From Sabulibacter ruber (GTDB taxonomy: Bacteria; Bacteroidota; Bacteroidia; Cytophagales; Hymenobacteraceae), in the NCBI RefSeq assembly GCF_017355955.1, contig NZ_JAFFID010000001.1, positions 62,001-126,000 of the forward strand: 64,000 bases of DNA. The letters run 5' to 3'. Position numbers and translations under genes: made by a program. The notes under the pieces are model-generated. The model had not been told where the DNA came from and did no database searches. It was given only the letters and a program-made list of their open reading frames with translations. Shown here piece after piece: positions 1 to 8,773 of this stretch (position 1 is the stretch's first letter; every line of letters begins with the position of its first letter).

Positions 1-410
1 TCCTTCCCTCCGTGCAGCAGCGGCTGGAGGCGCACCACCGGCAGGTCTGGCAGCTTCCCAAGCGGCTCCGCCTGCCTGCTTTCCCCCTTCACCGTTGCGC
101 CAAGGTCAGGGCGGAGCCGCCTGGGCCGGTTCAGGTAGCGGGTGTCCACCAACGCTACCCCTTGGAAGGCCTGGTGCAGCCGCTCGATGGCCTGCGGGGT
201 CCGGTGCGTCACGTAGCATTTATAGGTCTTGCTGTATTTGGCCGCGCCGCTCTCCCTCAGCCTCCTTGAGATGCGCCGGTCCGGTCTGTGCCAGATTCGG
301 ATAAACTGCTTTCCCCCATGCTCCAGGGGATTGAGGTAGAGGGTTGCAGCAGGTGTAGGATACTGGTACATAGTTCTTTGGGTTTTCGTCTCCAATATAG
401 CGCCGAGCAT
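1..410 (-). CDS. tyrosine recombinase/integrase, N-terminal part (cut by window edge)
   Basis: The reverse strand is open from an ATG at 410 (directly preceded by an in-frame TAA) to base 1, with an alternative ATG at 371. The translation includes YLNPLEHGGKQFIRIWH, then KYSKTYKCYVTHRTPQAIE and a Pro/Arg-rich stretch. From memory this layout (a basic strand-rich segment with IRIW, then YSKTxKxYxxxRTPQ) resembles the arm/core-binding N-terminus of Bacteroidota phage-type integrases. The catalytic domain with the R-H-R-Y residues would lie left of base 1 and cannot be seen. The stretch is GC-rich compared with most of the window and diverges from the zinc-ribbon gene across a repeat array, which fits the edge of a mobile element. 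Identification rests on the N-terminal pattern alone. Confidence 0.55.
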   Translation of the reverse strand, partial: MLGAILETKTQRTMYQYPTPAATLYLNPLEHGGKQFIRIWHRPDRRISRRLRESGAAKYSKTYKCYVTHRTPQAIERLHQAFQGVALVDTRYLNRPRRLRPDLGATVKGESRQAEPLGKLPDLPVVRLQPLLHGGK

Positions 411-419
411 TTACCTAAC

Positions 420-499
420 CGTAAACTACCCGTATAGGTCCGTATGTATCCGGATGATACGGATATAAACGGATGTATTCGGATAAACTCTGATATGGA
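420..499. repeat. degenerate ~10-bp tandem repeats between divergent genes
   Basis: Units starting CGTAT or CGGAT recur at 431, 441, 451, 460, 470 and 480, with a weaker CTGAT at 490 and a looser CGTAA at 420. Spacing is 9 to 11 bp, mostly exactly 10, so about one helical turn. Reading the other strand, the left units give ATCCG-like words, making the array roughly symmetric around 451. It lies between the integrase-like gene (leftward) and the zinc-ribbon gene (rightward, ATG at 495). A cooperative operator or recombinase arm-site cluster is an inference. Confidence 0.55.
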
Positions 500-872
500 G
501 ACTAAAGGGAAGCTTTGCGGCCACTGCGGGGAGCCCCTCGCAGGCCGGGCCGACAAGAAATTCTGCTCCGACCAGTGCCGGGCAAGGTCCGGCAACCAGC
601 GGAAGCTGCAGGACCGGGGCGAGAAAGCCATGCGGGACATCAACCTGGTCCTGCGGCGGAACCGCCAGATCCTGCAGCGCTTCAGCCCCGAGGGCAAGAC
701 CACCCTCCGGCGCGAGGCGCTGTCGCTGGCGGGCTTCGACTTCCGCTACCTCACCCACCTCTACCGCACCCAGAAGGGCAACACGTACCACTTCTGCTAC
801 GATTACGGATACCTGCTCCTGCCCGAGGAGAAGGTGCTCATCGTGAGCCACCAAGCCTATATGGATAGGTAG
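495..872 (+). CDS. small zinc-ribbon protein (CxxC...CxxxC), function unknown
   Basis: The protein has 125 residues from the ATG at 495. An upstream in-frame ATG at 444 would add 17 residues encoded by the repeat array, so 495 is preferred. The N-terminus has CGHCGEPL followed about ten residues later by KKFCSDQCR, a four-cysteine treble-clef/zinc-ribbon layout. The rest is basic and helical (ALSLAGFDFRYLTHLYRTQKG), ending in a segment rich in aromatic residues. Small proteins with this CGxCG...DKKFCSDxCR pattern occur in Bacteroidota, usually as hypothetical proteins. Nucleic-acid binding is plausible from the zinc ribbon and basic charge but is not shown. Codon use is GC-rich, like the neighbouring recombinase fragment. 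Confidence 0.75.
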   Translation: METKGKLCGHCGEPLAGRADKKFCSDQCRARSGNQRKLQDRGEKAMRDINLVLRRNRQILQRFSPEGKTTLRREALSLAGFDFRYLTHLYRTQKGNTYHFCYDYGYLLLPEEKVLIVSHQAYMDR

Positions 873-1421
873 GGGCTACCTGACCTCTGGTTGGGGAATG
901 GCCATGGACAGGTTGAAGGCGCAACGCGTCAGGGGCTTTCCCCGGGAGGCCCAGCTGGGCCCGTAATCCCTAAGGGAAACGTATGCACGCACCTGTGCCT
1001 TATACCGAAGGGGTAGGGGCTGCCGATAGGAACGCTTTGGGCCGAACCGGGTGGGTCGGGCTTCTATATTTCTTCTTTTGGCAAAGTCCTGCTGGCGCAA
1101 AAAATGCAGGAAGTTCAACTCCGCAAAATTTTGTTTACAGGTTCATTCCCGGGAAATCGTCAGCAGCTACCCTCTTTGATTAGGTTCAGGTCTACTATCT
1201 CATTTAATGCAATTGGTGGCACTTTCATGAAGTGCTTCAATCCTGGCATTTGCTAGAACTGAAGCGAAAGTAAGCAACAGAACCTAGGCAGAAAAGCCGC
1301 AAACTAAATGTTTGAAGCTGGGATTATTTTGAAGAAAAATGCATGCGCAGAAGTTTGCAAGCGCCCTTATCCTGATCTCTGGAACCTGGAAACCTTAGGC
1401 AACCTCCCATATTTAACACAT
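873..1421. other. intergenic, no supported gene
   Basis: Short open frames exist on both strands (for example 876-1118 on the minus strand), but none has a recognisable domain, a convincing start or neighbour support. Composition falls from GC-rich near 900-1050 to average by 1200, which may mark the inner edge of the accessory region. No tRNA-like fold or long inverted repeat was seen. Confidence 0.4.
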
Positions 1422-2531
1422 CTATTTCAGCATCCACCATGCTGTTGTCTTAGTTTCTCCCGGTATCACTTTCTGACCCATCACCGGTGTTATTAGTTCT
1501 ATGTTGTTCTGTGCGGCCAAATCAGCCACCATATTGATAGATTCATCCCAAGGGTGTAGCGCCAGATCAAAGGTGGAGAAATGGATCGGGAACAGGATTT
1601 TGGCATTTACATCCTGGCTAGCTTTGATAACCTGCTCCGGGAAAAGGTGGGTGTTGGGCCATCCATTGTTCCACGCATCAATCTCCATAAAGGCCAGGTC
1701 AAAGGGACCGTACTTCCTGCCAATCTCCTTGAAATGCTCTCCATAACCCGTATCGCCGCTCCAGTAAAGGTTCTTCTCTTTCCCCTTGATCACATAAGAA
1801 GCCCAAAGGGTCTTGTTTCGGTCATTGTAACTTCTCCCGGAGTAATGCACGGTAGGGCAGGCGGTTATACTCAGTGATCCGTGGGTCACAGACTGGTACC
1901 AACCGAGTTCGGTGATTTTGTTCTTCGGGACTCCCCAGCCCTGTAACCTGGTTCCCACGGCTAGCGGTGCGATGAACTGTATGTCCTTATCGGCCAAAAA
2001 CTTAATGGTTTCCGCTTCCAGGTGATCATAGTGGTCATGGGTGATGATGACGACATCAATGTCCGGGAGTTCTTCCCTCCGCAAGGGAGACACACTCATC
2101 CTTTTGGCAATCATTGGTAAGGGGCCCGCGTTCCCAAACACCGGATCAATCAGAACACGGTGGCCGTCTAGCTCAATGATAGCTGTGGAATGCCCTAACC
2201 AATAGGCAGCATAAGAAGAAGGCACTTCCGGGAAATCCTTTTTCGTAAGCATACGTCTGGGTAACTCAGACTTTGGGGCATTAGGAGAGGTTTTGAAAAA
2301 TCTCGCAAAACCAGAGTTTCCCCCGGTTACCTTTTCAGCGTAATAGACTATCTCTTTGGGGCTAACGAATTCATCTTTCCCAGGTGAATAGTAGGGGATT
2401 TTGGAATATGCACTTTTGCGCTCATCCTGGGAGTCTACTTTACCAAGCTGGTTATTGACATAGCAACCGGTTACGCTTAATGCAAGGAACAGTGCTATGG
2501 CTAAAAAACTTAAAATGTATTTTCTTTTCAT
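1422..2531 (-). CDS. NAPE-PLD-like metallo-beta-lactamase-fold lipoprotein
   Basis: The protein has 369 residues and begins with a lipoprotein signal ending SVTGC (Cys23). The metallo-beta-lactamase fold follows: WLGHSTAIIELDG (about 111-123), the zinc motif HDHYDH (165-170), GDTG (259-262), and downstream FPIHFSTFDLALHPWDE. The GHST...HDHYDH...WSGDTGYG...IHF order is that of the N-acyl-phosphatidylethanolamine phospholipase D / UlaG-like branch, which hydrolyses phosphodiester or lactone-type substrates with two metal ions. The true substrate cannot be told from sequence. The signal suggests an envelope-anchored enzyme. The gene stands alone, with about 400 bp of empty sequence upstream. Confidence 0.85.
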   Translation of the reverse strand: MKRKYILSFLAIALFLALSVTGCYVNNQLGKVDSQDERKSAYSKIPYYSPGKDEFVSPKEIVYYAEKVTGGNSGFARFFKTSPNAPKSELPRRMLTKKDFPEVPSSYAAYWLGHSTAIIELDGHRVLIDPVFGNAGPLPMIAKRMSVSPLRREELPDIDVVIITHDHYDHLEAETIKFLADKDIQFIAPLAVGTRLQGWGVPKNKITELGWYQSVTHGSLSITACPTVHYSGRSYNDRNKTLWASYVIKGKEKNLYWSGDTGYGEHFKEIGRKYGPFDLAFMEIDAWNNGWPNTHLFPEQVIKASQDVNAKILFPIHFSTFDLALHPWDESINMVADLAAQNNIELITPVMGQKVIPGETKTTAWWMLK

Positions 2532-2938
2532 TAAGAGGTTCTTATGCTGTCTGTGCTAATGGAAGAAGAGTCTCCCAAAAGGTAGGAACGGCTTTCTGGA
2601 TGGTGGCATTGCAATGAGGTTGTAAACTTAAAGATTCATATGGTTTTTCAGCCATACCACACTATTTTCCAACCGCATTACAACCATTAACTGCAGACTT
2701 ATAGAGGGTCTTCAATGCATAAATTCGCTTACTTGAAAGTGATCGGCGTTGCACGTAGTTAGGGGAAAGTACCTCCAAGTTTTTATAGCTCTTCTTCAAT
2801 ACATTAACACCAGGTTTATCTTAAAGCAGCTCATTACATCACTCTTGGAGATAGTAGTAGAGCACTAGACAGCGTTAAAAAAACCTTGGATGAGCAATGT
2901 AGAAAGTTGGTAAGCCTATTGATGCCCTACAGACGCTA
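2532..2938. other. intergenic, nothing identified
   Basis: This stretch lies between two same-strand genes. It contains no credible ORF, tRNA or strong hairpin that I can see. It must hold the promoter of the metallo-beta-lactamase gene and any terminator of the two-component operon. Confidence 0.4.
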
Positions 2939-3697
2939 TTACTGGTCCAGCCAATCTTTAAACGCATTCGCTTTGCTATTGCTCACGATGATGTCAGTTT
3001 CTGGTGCGGGTTGAAGTAATAGGTGCAAACGACCTTTGAAATAAGGCCTTATTTCCCGCACCGCGTGTATATGAACAATGAGCTGCCGGTTGGCACGGAA
3101 AAAAGCGGTTTTATCCAGTTGTTCTTCCAACTGGTCAAGGGTGTAGTTGATGATGTATCGTTTACCTGGTTGCGTTACCAGAAATACCACGCCATCTTCG
3201 GCCCAGAAATAAGATACCTCCTCAACAGGTATAGCTTTGATAGATTGCCCATTTTTTACAAGAAACCGTGAACGGGCGGCCTGTGGCTGTGACGACTGCA
3301 CCAATTGGCGAAGGTTGCTTAGTTCCTGGGAGACATGGTGCTGTTTCAGATCTTCGTGCTTCTTTATAGCCCTTGCTACCTCCATGGGGTTTATTGGCTT
3401 GAGCAGGTAATCAACGCTGTTCACCTGGAAGGCCTCTATGGCATATTGGTTGTAGGCCGTAGTGAAGATAACCGGACATTTTACCTCTACCAGTTTGAAA
3501 ATCTCAAAACTGCTGCCGTCTGACAAGTGAATGTCGCAAAAGATCAGATCCGGGCTCTGGTGCAATGTTAGCCATTCTACCGCCTCCTCTACAGAGCCAA
3601 TAGAGGCTACAATGGCTGCTTCGGGCCTAAGCCGAATGATGATGGCAGCAAGGGCATCGGCTGCCAGTTGCTCATCTTCAATAATCAGAGTTTTCAT
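2939..3697 (-). CDS. LytTR-family response regulator
   Basis: The protein has 252 residues. The receiver domain has the acidic pair ED at 7-8, phospho-acceptor Asp55 in IFCDIHLSDG, Thr in FTTAYNQYAI and Lys in DYLLKPI. A LytTR DNA-binding domain follows from about residue 145, with RFLVKNGQSIKAIPVEEV and FFRANRQLIVHI. This is the LytR/AlgR type that binds tandem direct repeats. Its start overlaps the end of the upstream histidine kinase by 20 bp, so the two are translated as one operon. A divergently placed TonB receptor lies beyond the kinase and is a candidate target, by position only. Confidence 0.95.
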   Translation of the reverse strand: MKTLIIEDEQLAADALAAIIIRLRPEAAIVASIGSVEEAVEWLTLHQSPDLIFCDIHLSDGSSFEIFKLVEVKCPVIFTTAYNQYAIEAFQVNSVDYLLKPINPMEVARAIKKHEDLKQHHVSQELSNLRQLVQSSQPQAARSRFLVKNGQSIKAIPVEEVSYFWAEDGVVFLVTQPGKRYIINYTLDQLEEQLDKTAFFRANRQLIVHIHAVREIRPYFKGRLHLLLQPAPETDIIVSNSKANAFKDWLDQ

Positions 3698-4733
3698 GTT
3701 GCTCTACTTTTAGTAACGGCAGACGCACTGTAAATGCCTCCTCCGTTTGCTCTATTTCCACTTTTTGCGTGGTGAGGTAGCTGTACCTGGTGCCAATGTT
3801 CTTTAAGCCTATTTTGTTTGAATTCACTTCATCTAGCCGAGGCTGCAGGTTGTTCTTAACCGCCAGCTTACCGTCTGCCACAAAAATAGAGATCAGAAGC
3901 GGCTTTTGGGGAGTGGAACCATTGTGTTTGATTGCGTTCTCAAGCAGCATTTGCACCGCAGTAGATGGGAGTTCCAGTTGCTGGTATGCATCAGGCACCT
4001 TTACCGTAAACTGCACATTATCACCAAACCGTGTCTTCAACAGGTAGATGTAGGCATGGACCAGTTCAAGCTCCTTTTTCAAAGGCACCAGCTGTTTGCC
4101 GCTACTGTCAAGCAGGAAACGGTAAACTTCTGAAAGCTGGCTCAGGAACTGGGTAGCCTTGTCCTGATCAACATAGATGAGTGAATTAAGCACGTTCAGG
4201 CTGTTGAACAGGAAGTGCGGGTTTACCTGGTTTTTTAGTGCCTCCAACTGGGCCTGATAACTCTCTTTTTGCAGTTGCTCTGCCCGTAAATGCTCTGCCT
4301 GCAGTTGCTTTATTTTCCGTTCGCGCTCTACAAAATAATAGAAGAAAAGAGAGATAATGGCTCCTACCACAAAGCCTAACCTTACCCGTATGGGCAGCAC
4401 CTCAGTGTCGGGCAGTAGAATAAAGGTTGGTAAGTAGACAAAAAGAAGACACAAAAAGAGGCTGACTACAATAACAGAAGCGGCCTCTATAAAGACCTTG
4501 ATATATCCAGGCAGGTGGGTAAAGGGGGGAGCATTGAAAAGGGTTGCAATTTTACCGTGTACCCAGAACGTGGAGAGCAGGAACAGGAACACGAGCAGCA
4601 ATTCCCGTAGGGCACTAGCCTCATACCAGAATATGGTACCCAGGTTGATAAAGACAAACGTGTAGTAGAAGAATACTGATGTGAAGGCTGCTGTACCAAC
4701 TCTTGTCAGTAAAAGGTTACGAGGAAAGCGCAT
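3678..4733 (-). CDS. LytS-type sensor histidine kinase
   Basis: The protein has 351 residues. The first ~135 are hydrophobic and form several membrane segments without an evident periplasmic sensor domain. A short coiled coil (ERERKIKQLQAEHLRAEQLQ) then leads into the His_kinase domain, with the phospho-acceptor motif NPHFLFNSLN (His173). The ATPase part has the N-box LLENAIKHN and a glycine motif around IGLKNIGTRY. The architecture matches LytS/YehU kinases that pair with LytTR regulators, and the regulator follows with a 20-bp overlap. The input signal is not apparent from sequence. Confidence 0.95.
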   Translation of the reverse strand: MRFPRNLLLTRVGTAAFTSVFFYYTFVFINLGTIFWYEASALRELLLVFLFLLSTFWVHGKIATLFNAPPFTHLPGYIKVFIEAASVIVVSLFLCLLFVYLPTFILLPDTEVLPIRVRLGFVVGAIISLFFYYFVERERKIKQLQAEHLRAEQLQKESYQAQLEALKNQVNPHFLFNSLNVLNSLIYVDQDKATQFLSQLSEVYRFLLDSSGKQLVPLKKELELVHAYIYLLKTRFGDNVQFTVKVPDAYQQLELPSTAVQMLLENAIKHNGSTPQKPLLISIFVADGKLAVKNNLQPRLDEVNSNKIGLKNIGTRYSYLTTQKVEIEQTEEAFTVRLPLLKVEQHENSDY

Positions 4734-5197
4734 CTGCGGGGCAGGAGGTTGGGTAAATAGGTGTTGCGGAGAAAAGCCAATTACTGCAAGTTCCTGCTAT
4801 TTTGCAAGCACAGGAGACTGACTTTACAGTCTTCAACGGGAAGCAGTTTAGAGCTTTCTTTTCATTTCTTGCGCAAGCGTCCACCTAGGTCTTTATGATG
4901 GAATAGATTCCTGTTTCGAGGCTGTTTTCACAGAAATAGCCCTTAATCAGCTATGCGAGCAGCAGATGCTTCAGATCTTCCTTCCAGATAGAAAATGCTA
5001 AACGATAATTTTTGATCCACCAGTTAGGTGTTCCATCCCGTAGCCTTTCTTTTTCATTGAGGTTCTCTCCCGATTCATTCCCCTTAGGGCCCGATTCAAT
5101 GGAATGAGGTTTCATAGCCTGCCTTGTCTGTAAATCTTTGATCTATCAACAGCGCAAAGCTGATGATGAAAGAAGAAAACTACAATTGAACAAGACT
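4734..5197. other. divergent intergenic region, kinase / TonB receptor
   Basis: About 460 bp separate the leftward kinase operon from the rightward TonB receptor, so both promoters must lie here. I found no clear LytTR direct-repeat pair or small gene. The track of in-frame codons from 5138 (MIYQQRKADDERRK) is treated as untranslated leader, because the signal peptide begins at 5198. Confidence 0.4.
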
Positions 5198-7624
5198 ATG
5201 AAACTCTCTACATTTCTTTTTCTGCTCCTGTCAATATGTTTAAGCCAGAGCTTACTGGCCCAAGGAGTGCTCTCCGGCTCTGTTCGTGATGCAGGCGGGC
5301 AGCCACTGGGCTTTGTCAATGTGGCCGTGCTGAAGGAGGCCGACGGAGCCGTGGTGACCGGAACAACAGCCAGTGCCGAAGGCAATTTCCAGGTTGTGGC
5401 ACCCGGTGCTGGAAAGTATAAACTCCGGCTCACCTTTATAGGCTACAAGCCTCTGGAAACCGCCTTGTTTGAGGTGACCGGGCCTGGCATGCACAAAGAC
5501 TTCGGCACCCTTACTTTACAGGAAGATACGGAGACGTTGCAAGAGGTGGTGGTGCAAGCCATGCGCCCTACCGTGATAACCCAGGCTGATAAGATGGTAG
5601 TGACGGTGGAAGGCACTGCCATGGCAGGAGGTGCCACTGCCTATGAAGTGCTTACAAAATCTCCGGGTGTAGGGGTAGACCAGGAAGGTAATGTAAAGCT
5701 GAATGGTAAGGCGGGTGTGCAGGTGATGATTGATGGCAGGGCGTCTTACCTGAGTGGTAAAGAGCTGCAGAACCTGCTGCAGAGCATGTCGGCTGAGAAC
5801 ATAAAGGAGTTGGAGATCATCACCAATCCTTCGGCCAAATATGACGCAGAGGGTGCTTCTGGCATCATTAACATTAACCTCAAAAAGAATACCCTGGCCG
5901 GGATGAGTGGCAGCGTGTATACCGGGTACCAGTATGCCGAGTTGCACGGCTATACCGGCGGCGCCGACCTGAACTATAAGCAAGGTAGGTGGAACTCCTT
6001 TGCCACCTTGGATATGGCGGAGCGCACAAGCTTCCGCGACAACCACATGCAGCGTACCTCTTCTCAAAACAAAGACCTGAGCCTAAATCAACAGCTGGAA
6101 GAAGAGGGATCCCGTTTTGTGCCTGCTTTACGCATGGGAACGGAGTATTCCCTCAATGACCAACTTAGTATTGGAATGCTAGGGAGCATTTCCCGTTACA
6201 AGACCGAAGATCAGGTGCAGGCAAACGCATATTTGCGCCATGCTAACCCCTTAGAGGATTTGTATGTAAATGCCAAAAACGTATCAAAAACAAGGTACAG
6301 CAACAGTACCTTAAACATGCACTATCTGGGCAAACTAGATACACTGGGCACCACACTTTCGGCTGATGTAGACTATGTGCGGTTGATGAGTAATGACAAA
6401 GGCACATTTCTGAACAAGTATGACAGCCTGGGCAATGAATCGCCGGTCAGAACAGATCTGTTGCTTTCTGAAAACCCCGCCAGTTATGATATTTACTCAG
6501 CCAGAACTGATTTTACAAAACCGCTTGGAAAGGCGGGTAAACTGGAACTGGGAGCTAAGGCAAGCCTTGTCCTATCAGACAATGAGCTCCGCTTTTATAC
6601 AGCAGTTGGCGATGGAAAGAGACTGGACGAGAGCAGAAGTAACCACTTTATTTATGAAGAAAACATTGTTGCTGCCTATGCTAACTACGCTGCTCAACTT
6701 GGTAAGAAGTGGAACTTGCAGGGAGGATTACGGGCAGAGCAGACCGTAACAAAGGGCCGTTCTGTGACCCTCAACCAAAGCACCGACCGGAGATACCTGG
6801 ACCTGTTTCCTAGCTTGTTTTTACAGCAGAACGTGCATGATGATTATCAGATCAGCTACAGTTACAACCGAAGAATAAACAGGCCGCGTTATGAATTGCT
6901 TAATCCGTTTATGTTCTATCTGGACCCCTATTCGCTGGTACAGGGTAACCCTTACCTGAAGCCGCAGTACACGCACTCTTTCTCCCTTGCCCAAACTTTC
7001 AGGCAGCGTTATAATCTGGTGTTGGACTACTCCCTTACAAAAGATTTCATAGCTGAGGTTCCGGCCCAGATTTCGTCTGATCAAGTCACCGTATTGCAGC
7101 AGCAGAACATAGATGATATGAGAAGCATGAGCGCCACCTTGGTTGCCCCGGTGCGGGTATCAGCGAAGTGGGAAATGAGTAATAATGCCACCCTGCTCTA
7201 TCAAAGCTTTGCCCAAAACAGAAATGATCAGGTCCTGCGGAACAAGCAGGTGACTTTTCTGGCACAAACCAACCATAACCTACTATTGCCCGCAGGTGTT
7301 CGCATGGAGGTAAAGGCAGGTTATCAGGGCCCGATTGCCTATGGTCTCTACCAATTGGAGGCTAACTGGTGGGTGGATGCTGGCTTGAAGAGATCTTTTA
7401 TAAATGAAAAACTGGATCTGAGCCTGAGCGTGACAGATATATTCAGGACCAAAAGAATAGCTGGTGAAACCACTATCAACGGAAATTCAATCAACTCACA
7501 GCAATATAACGGAACCCAGAGCTTCAGAGTGAACATACGCTACCGTTTCAACAAAGGCGAGAAGTTTGATGCGAAGAAGCGCCAGATAGACTTGGAAGAA
7601 GTGAACAGGGCAGGGGGTAATTAA
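5198..7624 (+). CDS. TonB-dependent receptor, CarboxypepD_reg plus outer-membrane beta-barrel (OMP_b-brl_3 type)
   Basis: The protein has 808 residues from the ATG at 5198, chosen because MKLSTFLFLLLSICLSQSLLAQG is a complete signal peptide. A carboxypeptidase-regulatory-like domain comes first (GVLSGSVRDAGGQPLGFVNV). A plug-like region follows with VMIDGRASYLSGKELQNLL and NPSAKYDAEGASGIININL, then a long beta-barrel with alternating aromatic strands. The MIDG...NPSAKYDAEG...GIINI signature is typical of the outer membrane beta-barrel family (PF14905-like) of Bacteroidota. The C-terminus FRVNIRYRFNKGEKFDAKKRQ extends past the last strand. The substrate is unknown. The gene is divergent from a LytTR two-component operon, a possible regulator. 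Confidence 0.92.
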   Translation: MKLSTFLFLLLSICLSQSLLAQGVLSGSVRDAGGQPLGFVNVAVLKEADGAVVTGTTASAEGNFQVVAPGAGKYKLRLTFIGYKPLETALFEVTGPGMHKDFGTLTLQEDTETLQEVVVQAMRPTVITQADKMVVTVEGTAMAGGATAYEVLTKSPGVGVDQEGNVKLNGKAGVQVMIDGRASYLSGKELQNLLQSMSAENIKELEIITNPSAKYDAEGASGIININLKKNTLAGMSGSVYTGYQYAELHGYTGGADLNYKQGRWNSFATLDMAERTSFRDNHMQRTSSQNKDLSLNQQLEEEGSRFVPALRMGTEYSLNDQLSIGMLGSISRYKTEDQVQANAYLRHANPLEDLYVNAKNVSKTRYSNSTLNMHYLGKLDTLGTTLSADVDYVRLMSNDKGTFLNKYDSLGNESPVRTDLLLSENPASYDIYSARTDFTKPLGKAGKLELGAKASLVLSDNELRFYTAVGDGKRLDESRSNHFIYEENIVAAYANYAAQLGKKWNLQGGLRAEQTVTKGRSVTLNQSTDRRYLDLFPSLFLQQNVHDDYQISYSYNRRINRPRYELLNPFMFYLDPYSLVQGNPYLKPQYTHSFSLAQTFRQRYNLVLDYSLTKDFIAEVPAQISSDQVTVLQQQNIDDMRSMSATLVAPVRVSAKWEMSNNATLLYQSFAQNRNDQVLRNKQVTFLAQTNHNLLLPAGVRMEVKAGYQGPIAYGLYQLEANWWVDAGLKRSFINEKLDLSLSVTDIFRTKRIAGETTINGNSINSQQYNGTQSFRVNIRYRFNKGEKFDAKKRQIDLEEVNRAGGN

Positions 7625-7975
7625 GGGCTTGTAGCCTTTAGGAGAACCATTGTACTAATGATAAGAAATGCTTTCTATGTTGAAAAGAGCACATTTCCTT
7701 TAAATTTTGTATTAAGATGCAGGCCTAAAGAATAAATCATTTTCCAACAACTCAAAGGAAAAAGGTTATCTGGTGACGAATACTTGATGAAAAGGTAAGC
7801 TATCTGCCGATGAATCAGTGAGAGATTGGCGCCTCTTGCTCTTTCTAACCTAATGCAGGACTGATCCTTTCTCGTCTTTTAATTAAAGTTAATTCTGACA
7901 TTGTTAGCCATGATCCACTGGCTTAAGCCACACCAGAGTAAGGGCTTGGAGATCATCTAAATCAAAAATAAGAAT
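7625..7975. other. intergenic, nothing identified
   Basis: AT-richer spacer between two rightward genes. No ORF with a recognisable start or domain, no tRNA and no strong inverted repeat was found. A promoter for the acetyltransferase is expected here. Confidence 0.4.
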
Positions 7976-8536
7976 ATGGAAGATAAAAGCGAATTGCAGA
8001 AGATGCTGGACGGGGAGTTGTACCAGGTCTGGGACCAGGTACTGGTGCAGATGCGGGATAAGGCCAGGCTGCTTCTCTCAAGGTACAACGCCCTGATGGG
8101 TGCCCCTCTGGAAGAGAGGAACAGCGTGCTTAAAGATTTGCTGGGCGGCTGCTCCACCATTGACATCCAGCCCCCGTTCTTCTGCGATTACGGGGCGCAC
8201 ATCTCCGTGGGAGAAAACTTCTTCATGAACTTCAACTGCGTGATCCTGGACTGCGCCAAGGTTACCATTGGGGACAATGTGATGTGCGGGCCTTATGTGC
8301 AGATCTACACCGCCTATCACCCTGTAATTGCCTCGGAAAGGATCAAGGGGCCGGAGCTGGCTTCCCCCATCACTATCGGGGATAACGTCTGGATTGGGGG
8401 CGGGGCCATCATCTGCCCTGGTGTCACCATCGGGAGCAACACCACCATAGGGGCAGGAAGCGTGGTGACAAAGGACATTCCGGCCGATGTGTTCGCCGCT
8501 GGCAACCCCTGCCGGGTGATCAGGAGCCTGGTGTGA
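7976..8536 (+). CDS. maa: maltose/galactoside-type sugar O-acetyltransferase
   Basis: The protein has 186 residues, the usual length of the Maa/LacA/NodL family. It has the N-terminal maltose-acetyltransferase helices (ELQKMLDGELYQVWDQVL), a left-handed beta-helix of hexapeptide repeats (ITIGDNVWIGGGAIICPGVTIG), the catalytic His in YTAYHPV (His115), and the C-terminal VVTKDIPADVFAAGNPCRVIR. The enzyme transfers acetyl from acetyl-CoA to a sugar hydroxyl in the cytoplasm; the physiological acceptor is often uncertain in this family. It is followed by a strong hairpin. Base composition is richer in G+C than the TonB gene to its left. Confidence 0.92.
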   Translation: MEDKSELQKMLDGELYQVWDQVLVQMRDKARLLLSRYNALMGAPLEERNSVLKDLLGGCSTIDIQPPFFCDYGAHISVGENFFMNFNCVILDCAKVTIGDNVMCGPYVQIYTAYHPVIASERIKGPELASPITIGDNVWIGGGAIICPGVTIGSNTTIGAGSVVTKDIPADVFAAGNPCRVIRSLV

Positions 8537-8580
8537 GTTCTACAGGAGCATTGCCTGAGGCAAAATGATAATCTAGGTAA

Positions 8581-8632
8581 AAGAAAGCCGCCTGTCTTCG
8601 GGTGTGAACATCCCCGGCAGGCGGCTTTCTTT
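8581..8632. terminator. terminator hairpin after acetyltransferase
   Basis: Inverted repeat with arms 8581-8594 (aagaaagccgcctg) and 8618-8631, ending in a T-rich run on both strands. It lies 45 bp past the acetyltransferase stop and also faces the leftward MRJP-like gene that ends at 8774, so it may serve both. Confidence 0.85.
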
Positions 8633-8773
8633 TGAATGCTAATCTTGAAGAGCAAGGTTCAACCTAACGGTGGGTATCTTACCTGCGGCAAAGGTTCTGT
8701 TTTGCGTCTGTTTTAAGGAAAACAGCGTTAAATCGGCTTTCTTTCCTTCAGATGGTGAACGCACAAACTGCTT

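Noticed and set aside
257..854. Minus-strand open frames 257-703 and 426-854
   Set aside because: They are antisense to the zinc-ribbon gene, have low-complexity or random composition and run across the repeat array. The integrase-like frame in 1-410 is a different minus-strand frame with better signal.
876..1118. Minus-strand frame of 80 codons (MNFLHFLRQQDFAKRRN...)
   Set aside because: Arg-rich with no domain, start signal or neighbour support. It may be a decayed or repeated sequence, but I cannot show it is a gene.
8317..8655. Minus-strand frame over the acetyltransferase end and terminator
   Set aside because: It includes the terminator stem and is antisense to a conserved enzyme. It lacks a start context.
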